DNA of 6,508 nt, taken from NCBI GenBank assembly GCA_027001105.1, contig JALTMZ010000065.1, positions 1 to 6,508 on the forward strand, given 5' to 3'. This DNA comes from Thermococcus sp. (GTDB lineage Archaea > Methanobacteriota_B > Thermococci > Thermococcales > Thermococcaceae). This document shows, piece by piece, positions 1 to 4,976 of the stretch. The position numbers and the translations under genes are program-made. Within the stretch, counting starts at the first letter, position 1; each line of letters starts with the position of its first letter. The notes below the pieces were generated by a model that made no database searches, was not told the DNA's origin, and was given only the letters and a program-made list of their open reading frames with translations.

Positions 1-1
1 G

Positions 2-109
2 CTCTGGAGAAATATATGGCTTATCGTGGACAACAAAGGGAACTATGGAGCGTTTATCTTAAAAGACGGGAAAATTAAGGAGGTGGAAGTTGAGGTTATT
101 CGATCTTAA
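2..109 (+). CDS. C-terminal fragment of an unrecognised protein (5' end outside window)
   Basis: Frame 2 is open from the window edge to a TAA at 107-109 and encodes the last 35 residues of a protein, ending in KDGKIKEVEVEVIRS. The alternating charged/valine C-terminus is typical of a hyperthermophile beta-strand tail, whereas the competing frame 1 reads as an unlikely Arg/Gln-rich peptide ending at 76-78, so frame 2 is preferred. Nothing in this short piece identifies a family. Its last 14 bases overlap the 3' end of the convergent mobB gene on the other strand. The start, length and function lie outside the window. Confidence 0.55.
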   Translation, partial: LWRNIWLIVDNKGNYGAFILKDGKIKEVEVEVIRS

Positions 110-824
110 TCTCGATCTTTCCGTCTCTGTATCCCTTCATCGAGGAAAGCAGACCTCTTATTGTTTTTTCTATCATCTCTTGCACCCAGTCCTTCATTGG
201 AAGAACTTTTCCATCAATCTTGACGACAACTTTTGGCTTCGAACTTATGACCTTACAGTCATTGAGAGTTTTCTCTCCTTTAACGATGAACTTTGCCATC
301 TCATAACATGTGAACCCGCACATATGGCAGTCAATGTTAGGGAGCATGAAGGCTTTTTTCTCAATCAAGTCAGCGAGCTTCTCTGGTTCTTCAAAAGCGT
401 TTATTATTGGTAAGCCATCAATCTCTCCCTTCTTTTCATTAGCTATAATCCCACTCACAGCTATGGCAAGCCCGTCGTTCAGCTCTTTGACATCACTTTC
501 ATTTCTGGCACAGATGATCTTAGGTACGTGCTTTATGCTCTTAAATCCTTCAAGTAAAAGGAAATCCACTTCTGGCATAACTGAGAAGAATGCATTTATG
601 TCATCTGCTTTGAACAAAAAGGCATCGGTATCCTGGGCTTTAACGAGGATATAATCCGCTATTTGCTTGAACCTCCATGTATCGCTCCCTTCTTTATCAA
701 AGTTTGTATGCATGCTTTTTGCCATGCCTATTTTGTAACCCCTCTCTTTTAGCACTTTAGCAACCCTTTCTAAACTTGCAGTCTTTCCGCTCTTTTTATA
801 TCCCACAAATGCAACAGCTTTCAT
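96..824 (-). CDS. mobB: MobB-type molybdopterin-guanine dinucleotide biosynthesis GTPase with C-terminal Fe-S domain
   Basis: MobB is a P-loop nucleotide-binding protein that assists MobA in attaching GMP to molybdopterin (here probably tungsto- or molybdopterin for formate dehydrogenase-type enzymes) in the cytoplasm. Numbered from the ATG at 824 (242 aa), the N-terminus is MKAVAFVGYKKSGKT with a Walker A GYKKSGKT at 8-15; a switch-like D-T-W-R-F follows near 48-52, then a hydrophobic strand FLLLEGFK at 88-95. Residues 166-190 carry C166-x2-C169-G-x2-C173-x16-C190 in the style of the 4Fe-4S domain of RnfB and acetyl-CoA synthase gamma subunits, an extension that bacterial MobB lacks. The start is chosen because GGAGTGAT lies just upstream; GTG at 833 and ATG at 830 are alternatives, but they sit inside this ribosome-binding site and touch the stop of the upstream LSm-like gene (TGATG overlap). 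The two genes are probably co-transcribed. Family confidence is high; the Fe-S assignment is inference from cysteine spacing. Confidence 0.88.
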   Translation of the reverse strand: MKAVAFVGYKKSGKTASLERVAKVLKERGYKIGMAKSMHTNFDKEGSDTWRFKQIADYILVKAQDTDAFLFKADDINAFFSVMPEVDFLLLEGFKSIKHVPKIICARNESDVKELNDGLAIAVSGIIANEKKGEIDGLPIINAFEEPEKLADLIEKKAFMLPNIDCHMCGFTCYEMAKFIVKGEKTLNDCKVISSKPKVVVKIDGKVLPMKDWVQEMIEKTIRGLLSSMKGYRDGKIEIKIE

Positions 825-829
825 GCTCA

Positions 830-1042
830 TCACTCCATGAGCATTATCCAGCTCACATCGTCAATTCTAACTAAAAGCTGTTTCCCTTTGTTTCCAACAA
901 CATCTGTGACATCTTCGAGGAGGAGGGACTCTCCATCAAATTCTCTGAGAATCCCGATGAATGAATGCTCTCCATTAACTGCCAGTGCGATTTTCCTATC
1001 TTTCCACTTTTTTAGGGTCTCGTCGAGTAAGGGTTCACTCAT
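830..1042 (-). CDS. Divergent LSm/Sm-like small protein (70 aa)
   Basis: The 70-residue protein is the size of an Sm fold: an N-terminal helix (LLDETLKKWKDRK, residues 5-17), then an Sm1-like stretch GEHSFIGILREFDGESLLLEDV (24-45, with G30, F35-D36 and the L-x-L-x-D type pattern), then a short Sm2-like strand QLLVRIDDVSWIM (55-67). Canonical archaeal SmAP proteins form heptameric rings that bind U-rich RNA. Here the Sm2 Ile-Arg-Gly signature reads Val-Arg-Ile (58-60) and the base-stacking Asn of Sm1 appears to be Ser39, so RNA binding may differ. The start ATG has AGGTGAG 5 nt upstream (1047-1053). The stop codon TGA (832-830) overlaps a possible ATG of mobB, which indicates a tight operon. 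The fold call is fairly secure; the RNA role is inference. Confidence 0.8.
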   Translation of the reverse strand: MSEPLLDETLKKWKDRKIALAVNGEHSFIGILREFDGESLLLEDVTDVVGNKGKQLLVRIDDVSWIMLME

Positions 1043-1064
1043 AATTGCTCACCTATCATGCAAA

Positions 1065-1085
1065 AGTCTATAAGCCTTTTTATCC
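1065..1085. promoter_or_regulatory. Divergent promoter region for the LSm-mobB operon (-) and the 274-aa gene (+)
   Basis: The 63-bp gap 1043-1105 separates divergent start codons. On the plus strand CTATAAGC at 1068-1075 is centred 35 nt before the ATG at 1106, the usual archaeal spacing for a short leader. On the minus strand GGATAAAAAGG (complement of 1075-1085) is centred 38 nt before the ATG at 1042. The two TATA-like boxes abut, so the two transcription complexes may compete. Assignment rests only on motif and spacing. Confidence 0.45.
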
Positions 1086-1105
1086 TTTCCGTTTCTGGTG
1101 ATCAC

Positions 1106-1930
1106 ATGAGGTTTGCAACTAAAAATGAGGCTGTGAAAGATGCCTTCATTGACGAACTGAAAAATAGTGGAATAAGATTTAAAGTTAAAGAAAGGCTCAG
1201 CTATGAGACTTTTATTGGCTACATGATTGAGGGGACTCTCGAAGAGATTAGAGCACAGATCGATGCTCTAAGTGGTGATGAAAAAGAGGTCATCATGAAG
1301 GGATTTCAGTCGTTTAAGGAGCAAATCCTCCATGCACTTGAGCACTTAAAAGAAGGAGAGACCTTTGAGAATCTGCTGAGCGAAGGCTACTGGATGGGGG
1401 ATATAATAGACCAGCTCATGAAGAATTCTGCTCTGGATATTAGGGAGAACAAGGTAAAGCTGAAGGACGGGATTGATGCCACAAAGCTCAGGTTCCAGTT
1501 CCGTTTCCCTTATGAATTGACAAAGCAGGTTGATGTCATCGAAAAAGTTGCAAAGCAGTTTGCTTTTATCGATTTAGTTCCTGAGTGGGAGATTGAGATA
1601 AGGGAACTCAGAATTGAAAGGGTAAATCAAGCCCTGCAAATTGCGGCAAAGTATTTCCCAGAAAAAGACGTAATGAATGTATACTTCGCTTTGATTGGGA
1701 AATCAATAGTTGCCAATGAAATTCTAAAGTCCCTCGGAAATGAAAAGATTCCTGTATATGTTATCATCAAGGAGTTCCTGAGGATATTTCCATTTGAAAT
1801 TCCAACGGAAAGAGGGGTAATGGTAATCAATGCAACTGAGAGATCCCTTTATGCCATTTTAAGGGAACTTGAGAAATTTGGCTACATAGATATAAAAGGA
1901 AACAAAGTCAGAAAGATAAGGGAACTGTGA
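1106..1930 (+). CDS. Conserved-looking protein of unknown function with a possible C-terminal winged helix (274 aa)
   Basis: I do not recognise this family. The start ATG at 1106 is chosen over the upstream ATG at 1058 because GGTGAT lies at 1097-1102, 3 nt before it, and because the upstream extension falls in the promoter. The protein is soluble, has no signal peptide or membrane segment, and is rich in Lys and Glu. Residues 1-55 are alpha/beta-like; 60-85 form an amphipathic helix; 90-122 (LLSEGYWMGDIIDQL then a charged hairpin) could be a small helix-turn-helix; 124-240 mix strands and helices. The last 35 residues, especially ILRELEKFGYIDIKGNKVRK (251-270), look like the recognition helix and wing of a winged helix-turn-helix. 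That resemblance suggests, but does not prove, a nucleic-acid or partner-binding role. It is divergently transcribed from the LSm-mobB pair and ends 15 nt before a C/D-box sRNA. Confidence 0.75.
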   Translation: MRFATKNEAVKDAFIDELKNSGIRFKVKERLSYETFIGYMIEGTLEEIRAQIDALSGDEKEVIMKGFQSFKEQILHALEHLKEGETFENLLSEGYWMGDIIDQLMKNSALDIRENKVKLKDGIDATKLRFQFRFPYELTKQVDVIEKVAKQFAFIDLVPEWEIEIRELRIERVNQALQIAAKYFPEKDVMNVYFALIGKSIVANEILKSLGNEKIPVYVIIKEFLRIFPFEIPTERGVMVINATERSLYAILRELEKFGYIDIKGNKVRKIREL

Positions 1931-1945
1931 TCTTAAAAGCGATCT

Positions 1946-2003
1946 TAGCGATGATGACACTTTGACCATCTGATATGTGATGATTACGGGAGTGGCTGAG
2001 CTA
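1946..2003 (+). ncRNA. C/D-box sRNA (2'-O-methylation guide RNA)
   Basis: All four boxes are present in order with archaeal spacing: box C ATGATGA (1951-1957), a 12-nt guide (1958-1969), box D' CTGA (1970-1973), a 3-nt spacer, box C' GTGATGA (1977-1983), a 12-nt guide (1984-1995) and box D CTGA (1996-1999). A terminal stem TAGC (1946-1949) / GCTA (2000-2003) closes the ends. In archaea such RNAs assemble with L7Ae, Nop5 and fibrillarin and methylate the target residue paired to the fifth guide base before D or D'. By that rule the D' guide (CACTTTGACCAT) would direct modification of the fifth base (U) of AUGGUCAAAGUG, and the D guide (TTACGGGAGTGG) the fifth base (U) of CCACUCCCGUAA. I cannot name the target molecules. 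The RNA fills the gap between two convergent genes and overlaps the stop codon of mptE on the opposite strand. No own promoter is obvious; it could be processed from read-through of the upstream gene. Confidence 0.88.
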
Positions 2004-2747
2004 TCCTTCGATATAACACTCTGACATTACATTATCGATTGGATGACACACTACACGCTTTATCTTCGCCCTTCCATTCTTTTTCAGCCACTCTAAGAGC
2101 TTCTGGGCAAATTCAAACTTTTTCCTCTTTGATTCCCAGATACGTGTATGTCCCTTTAGATGTGGCTTGCTCCACTTTCCAACAACATCCCCAAAATCAA
2201 ACCCCACTAATATTATTTCCTCTGCTCCAAATTCTTCTGCCAGGAAGACAGCTCTATCTCCATCAGTAAAGCCACCGAAGTTGTAAACTATGTCTAAAGG
2301 TTCTGTCTGACATGTCCCGAGAACTTTCTCAAGCTGTGGGACGTATTCTTTTAGATTCTCAATGTTGTCTCCATGGGCATGCACCACAATATATGCCCCA
2401 AGTACGTCAGCTCTCTTTATGTCTTCAAAACATCCATCAAGATCTGTAACGACGATGTCTGGGACTAATCCAAACTCTAAGAGGGCGGAGGTTGCTCCAT
2501 CGGCAGAGATCATAACACCGTCATGAAAGGATAGGTATCTGAGAGCAAGCTCCAGACTCGGTCCTGCTCCAAAAATATATACTGTCCTGCCTTCAATTAT
2601 CTCCCTCAGATAATGGGGCTTTATGTAGTTTTTGTTCTTGAAGAGCAAATCCTGAAGTATTCTGGCTGATTCCTTATCCTTTTCTATATCATAGCCCATT
2701 ATCTGAACAATCTCGTTATAAAAGGGCTTCCATTCTTCAAACCTCAT
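2001..2747 (-). CDS. mptE: 6-hydroxymethyl-7,8-dihydropterin pyrophosphokinase, MptE type (DUF115)
   Basis: MptE transfers pyrophosphate from ATP to 6-hydroxymethyl-7,8-dihydropterin, giving the activated pterin used to build archaeal C1 carriers (methanopterin in methanogens, folate-like pterins in Thermococcales). The 248-aa product has the family motifs in order: GAGPSL (60-65), SADGA (81-85), PDIVVTDLDG (96-105), HAHGDN (123-128), NFGGFTDGDRA (156-166) and VGFDFG (181-186); the Asp-rich loops are the expected Mg-ATP ligands. Length matches the archaeal family. The start at 2747 is chosen over an upstream Met at 2822 because GAGGGG lies 6 nt before it and the upstream extension would lie inside the preceding gene. 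Its ATG shares a base with the TAA of the Mut7-C gene (TAATG), so translation is probably coupled. Confidence 0.9.
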   Translation of the reverse strand: MRFEEWKPFYNEIVQIMGYDIEKDKESARILQDLLFKNKNYIKPHYLREIIEGRTVYIFGAGPSLELALRYLSFHDGVMISADGATSALLEFGLVPDIVVTDLDGCFEDIKRADVLGAYIVVHAHGDNIENLKEYVPQLEKVLGTCQTEPLDIVYNFGGFTDGDRAVFLAEEFGAEEIILVGFDFGDVVGKWSKPHLKGHTRIWESKRKKFEFAQKLLEWLKKNGRAKIKRVVCHPIDNVMSECYIEG

Positions 2748-3202
2748 TAAGTTCCCCTCAATCTCTTGTCTATTTTTACCATCTCCTCCCATTGTCTTCC
2801 AGGCCAGTAAATTTGACCGCATTCAGTGCAGATATAGAATTCGTTGTATTTCTCATAAACTCCTGGGGGAACTTTATCTTTTATCTTCTCTTTGGATATT
2901 TCCTTTATCAGACCATTGCACTTTGGACATCTTGCATTCTCTGGAAACAGCTCATTAAATGTGAATCCAAGCTCCATGAGCTGTTTTATCTGCTCTTCAA
3001 ATTTGTTTGATTTTATCAAAATAACATTTTTTGCTCTCTTTGCAAGTTCCTCGTCTCTTGTAAGAATTATTCTCCCCTCTTTTTTAGCAATCTCAATGAT
3101 TTTGTCATCATCTTTAACCCCATACACTGTATCATAACCGTAAAGTCTTAACCACCTTGCTAAGCGGCCAAGCATCATATCAGCTATAAGCTTTGGCTTC
3201 AT
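2747..3202 (-). CDS. Mut7-C (DUF82) PIN-like domain protein with C-terminal zinc ribbon
   Basis: The 151-aa protein matches the stand-alone archaeal Mut7-C family, related to PIN-type ribonucleases. Residues 4-26 (KLIADMMLGRLARWLRLYGY) contain the family signature with acidic D8; D31-D33 and the T48-R49-D50 motif supply further acidic residues of a PIN-like active site; C92-P-K-C95 and C125-T-E-C128 form a zinc ribbon, followed by the typical IYWPGRQWE (131-139). An RNase activity is family inference, not shown here. The start at 3202 is fixed by the need to keep the first signature; it has no clear Shine-Dalgarno, and a weak TATA (minus strand CTTTATTTTTC, 3229-3239) about 32 nt upstream suggests a very short leader. 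It is the first gene of an operon with mptE, and its promoter abuts that of the divergent hydrolase. Confidence 0.87.
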   Translation of the reverse strand: MKPKLIADMMLGRLARWLRLYGYDTVYGVKDDDKIIEIAKKEGRIILTRDEELAKRAKNVILIKSNKFEEQIKQLMELGFTFNELFPENARCPKCNGLIKEISKEKIKDKVPPGVYEKYNEFYICTECGQIYWPGRQWEEMVKIDKRLRGT

Positions 3203-3257
3203 TTTTATCGATAGAGTACTATTCCTGAGAAAAATAAAGTTCTTTTGGTCGAATTCA

Positions 3258-3272
3258 GCAAAGCTTATAAAC
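3258..3272 (+). promoter_or_regulatory. BRE/TATA promoter of the PhnP-like hydrolase gene
   Basis: GCAAAG (3258-3263) followed by CTTATAAAC (3264-3272) is a good archaeal BRE-TATA pair centred about 37 nt before the ATG at 3305. It predicts transcription starting near 3291, inside the adjacent palindrome. The call rests on motif quality and spacing. Confidence 0.6.
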
Positions 3273-3274
3273 AA

Positions 3275-3296
3275 CTATTTCATGGTCATGAAATAG
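3275..3296. promoter_or_regulatory. Perfect 22-bp palindrome at the predicted transcription start (operator candidate)
   Basis: CTATTTCATG (3275-3284) and CATGAAATAG (3287-3296) are exact reverse complements separated by GT. The element starts 2 bp after the TATA box, spans the predicted start site and shares its last bases with the Shine-Dalgarno AGGTGAT (3295-3301). This is the usual site for an archaeal repressor that blocks RNA polymerase recruitment. The nearly continuous symmetry with only a 2-nt centre favours a dimeric DNA-binding protein over an RNA hairpin. A further copy of CTATTTCAT lies at 3313-3321, inside the first codons. The bound factor is unknown. Confidence 0.55.
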
Positions 3297-3304
3297 GTGA
3301 TTTA

Positions 3305-4051
3305 ATGATAGTCTATTTCATAGGGACAGGAGGATCCGAAGGAATTCCAGCCCACCTCTGCACGTGTAAAACCTGTGAAGAAGCTCGTAGATTGGGTTTT
3401 GCTCAAAGAAAGCCTTCAACACTGGCGGTAATAACCAAAAACAACGAAGCGATTTTGATTGATGTTGGAACGGACATAAGGGATCTCCTTCACGTTCCTC
3501 TTAAGGCAATTCTTCTTACACACTGGCACCATGATCACATCTATGGACTGTATAAGCTCAGATGGATAGCACAGGAAACGGAGCTCTATGCCCCCCAGGG
3601 TCATGCAGATGCATTAATTCTAAATGATCCCAAAAACTTAAAGCCGAAGACAATTAAGGCTGGTGATGTCCTGAAAATTGACTCATTGAAAATCACCGCT
3701 CTCAGGCTGAATCATGAAATTGAGACTTTGGGTTTTTTAATCGAAGAGGATGGAAAGAGGTTTGCCCTACTTTATGACACAAAAGGAATACCTCCAGAAA
3801 CTATGGCTATTTTAAGGGAGAAATCCCCAGATGTTGCCGTTGTTGATGCCACCTATGCCCCAGGTGTCAATGATCCATATCACAATAACGTTGATGAAGG
3901 AGCTGAAGTTGGAAGTGAGATTGCAGAGGATGTGTATCTCTCCCACATTTCACATAAAAACCTGCCTTTTCTCCAGCTCTTAGCATATGTTAAAAAAAGA
4001 TATGGGGACAAAGTTAAGGTTGCTTATGATGGATTAATAGTTAATATTTGA
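3305..4051 (+). CDS. PhnP-like metallo-beta-lactamase-fold hydrolase
   Basis: The 248-aa protein begins with the strand and loop GTGGSEGIPAHLCTCKTCEEAR (7-28), matching PhnP-type proteins in which three cysteines (here C19, C21, C24) hold a structural zinc. The metal-binding motif THWHHDH (72-78) gives H73, H75, D77 and H78; H137, D158 (YDTKG) and H214 or H217 (LSHISHKN) are the likely remaining ligands of a two-metal site. E. coli PhnP cleaves cyclic ribosyl phosphodiesters in phosphonate breakdown; no phosphonate genes are present here, so the substrate is probably another phosphodiester and remains open. The start at 3305 is chosen over 3245 because AGGTGAT lies 3 nt upstream and the longer form would include the promoter and palindrome. 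It is probably monocistronic, with T-tracts after the stop. Confidence 0.88.
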   Translation: MIVYFIGTGGSEGIPAHLCTCKTCEEARRLGFAQRKPSTLAVITKNNEAILIDVGTDIRDLLHVPLKAILLTHWHHDHIYGLYKLRWIAQETELYAPQGHADALILNDPKNLKPKTIKAGDVLKIDSLKITALRLNHEIETLGFLIEEDGKRFALLYDTKGIPPETMAILREKSPDVAVVDATYAPGVNDPYHNNVDEGAEVGSEIAEDVYLSHISHKNLPFLQLLAYVKKRYGDKVKVAYDGLIVNI

Positions 4052-4052
4052 A

Positions 4053-4086
4053 TTTTTGCCCTAATCCTTATGCTGACCGATTTTTT
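4053..4086 (+). terminator. T-tract terminator after the PhnP-like gene
   Basis: Runs of five T (4053-4057) and six T (4081-4086) follow the stop codon on the coding strand. Archaeal RNA polymerase commonly terminates at such tracts without a hairpin. The rest of the 157-bp intergenic region (4087-4163) is AT-rich, and I see no gene or box motifs in it. Confidence 0.4.
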
Positions 4087-4163
4087 GAAATTTAGAACGA
4101 ATTTTTGATATTTGGTTCAATTTTCGCATATCTTTTAAGTGATTGAAGTTATTTTTACAAAAA

Positions 4164-4193
4164 GTTTTTTTATCCTTAGAAACTGCAGTTCTA
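4164..4193 (+). promoter_or_regulatory. Promoter of the KaiC-like gene with adjacent inverted repeat
   Basis: A TATA-like GTTTTTTTATCC (4164-4175) is centred about 48 nt before the ATG at 4218, predicting a leader of about 20 nt that contains the Shine-Dalgarno. Immediately downstream is the perfect 10-bp palindrome AACTGCAGTT (4181-4190), extended by TAG (4177-4179) and CTA (4191-4193) with one unpaired A. Its place at the predicted start site suits an operator, but short palindromes arise by chance. Confidence 0.42.
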
Positions 4194-4217
4194 TTAGGGG
4201 AGATGTAGGTGAGGCAG

Positions 4218-4976
4218 ATGATGGTTAAAACTCTGTATAACGAGTTGGATGAAGTTATGGGCGGAGGATTGTCACAAGGTTCTGCAATGGCAATATTATA
4301 TGACACATATTCATTTGCACAGTATTTTGCATTGCACATTCTCGCAAAAAGGATCAAAAAAGGCGATTTGGGGATAATCTCAAACTACAGCTATCCCATC
4401 GGCAGGCTCATAAGAGGAGCTCAATTCGCGGGGTTGGACTTGGTTTCTGAGGGGAAAGAGGGAAATCTGTTCGTTATAGATTACTTCTCATCAAAATACG
4501 GCATTATGCCACGATACCCATTCGTGTACACTTTTTCGGGCCATGTTGGGGAGGAAACACTTAATCCAAAGACATTCCTGATATATCAAGAAAAAATCCT
4601 TCCAAACTTAGGTGATAGGTTGCTGGTTAGGGTCATATACACTCTTGATGGACTGGCGTTTTTCTTTGGTGAGAACACTGCACTGAAGTTATTATACTTT
4701 GATCTGGCAAAGTTTATGGACATGTTTCCAAACTCCGTAACGATTCTCCTGGTAAATAAAGATGCCGTCTCCAAGCATTTTGTTGCAAGGGTCGTTGATA
4801 TAAGTGATTATGTAATTGATTTCAAGAGCCAGGTGACCAAAAAAGGTATAGTTGAAGACGTGATTATATCAAAAGCCCTAACACCAGAATTCAGTCCGGA
4901 GATATTCGAGTTTCTCATCGGAGAGACAAAGGAAGAAAAAGGTGGCAAATTCTCATTTAAAAAGGTTACCCAGTAA
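4218..4976 (+). CDS. KaiC/RecA-superfamily-like protein lacking Walker A (likely pseudo-ATPase)
   Basis: The 252-aa protein begins like KaiC-family domains: LYNELDEVMGGGLSQGSAMAIL (6-27), where active members read L-D-x-x-x-GGG-(I/L)-x-x-G-S, but the following loop, normally G-x-x-G-x-GKT, reads YDTYSFAQ (29-36) and has no Gly-Lys-Thr. The strand LLVRVIYTLDGLAFFF (135-150) sits where Walker B and its Asp (D144) belong. The C-terminal part (VNKDAVSKHFVARVVDISDYVIDF) also resembles the end of a KaiC core. It therefore probably keeps the fold without ordinary ATP hydrolysis and may act as a regulatory or scaffold partner. The ATG at 4218 is chosen because GGTGAG (4208-4213) lies 4 nt upstream; GTG 4209 overlaps that site and ATG 4221 is possible. 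Its 3' end overlaps the convergent phosphatase gene by 11 bp. The precise role is unknown. Confidence 0.78.
   Translation: MMVKTLYNELDEVMGGGLSQGSAMAILYDTYSFAQYFALHILAKRIKKGDLGIISNYSYPIGRLIRGAQFAGLDLVSEGKEGNLFVIDYFSSKYGIMPRYPFVYTFSGHVGEETLNPKTFLIYQEKILPNLGDRLLVRVIYTLDGLAFFFGENTALKLLYFDLAKFMDMFPNSVTILLVNKDAVSKHFVARVVDISDYVIDFKSQVTKKGIVEDVIISKALTPEFSPEIFEFLIGETKEEKGGKFSFKKVTQ

Noticed and set aside
310..654. Plus-strand open frame of 114 codons within mobB
   Set aside because: Ser/Phe-rich complement of a real gene with a Walker A motif on the other strand.
837..1073. Plus-strand open frame of 78 codons
   Set aside because: It is antisense to the LSm-like gene, Ser-rich and without a ribosome-binding site; it is a shadow frame.
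1058..1105. Upstream ATG that would extend the 274-aa protein by 16 residues
   Set aside because: The extension covers the promoter and the GGTGAT ribosome-binding site that precedes the ATG at 1106.
3097..3115. Second C-box-like ATGATGA on the minus strand inside the Mut7-C gene
   Set aside because: No CTGA box D or box C' follows at usable distance; it simply encodes Asp-Asp residues.
3275..3296. Palindrome read as an intrinsic terminator or riboswitch
   Set aside because: It lies between the TATA box and the start codon, has no T-tract, and its tiny loop makes a poor RNA hairpin; an operator fits better.
3245..3304. Upstream start for the PhnP-like protein
   Set aside because: It would encode the TATA box and palindrome; the conserved fold begins at MIVYFIGTGG and has AGGTGAT just before it.
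4061..4357. Minus-strand open frame of 98 codons running through the intergenic region upstream of the KaiC-like gene
   Set aside because: Composition is unlike the neighbours (many Cys, Asn and Tyr), it crosses the KaiC-like promoter and start, and it has no recognisable domain.
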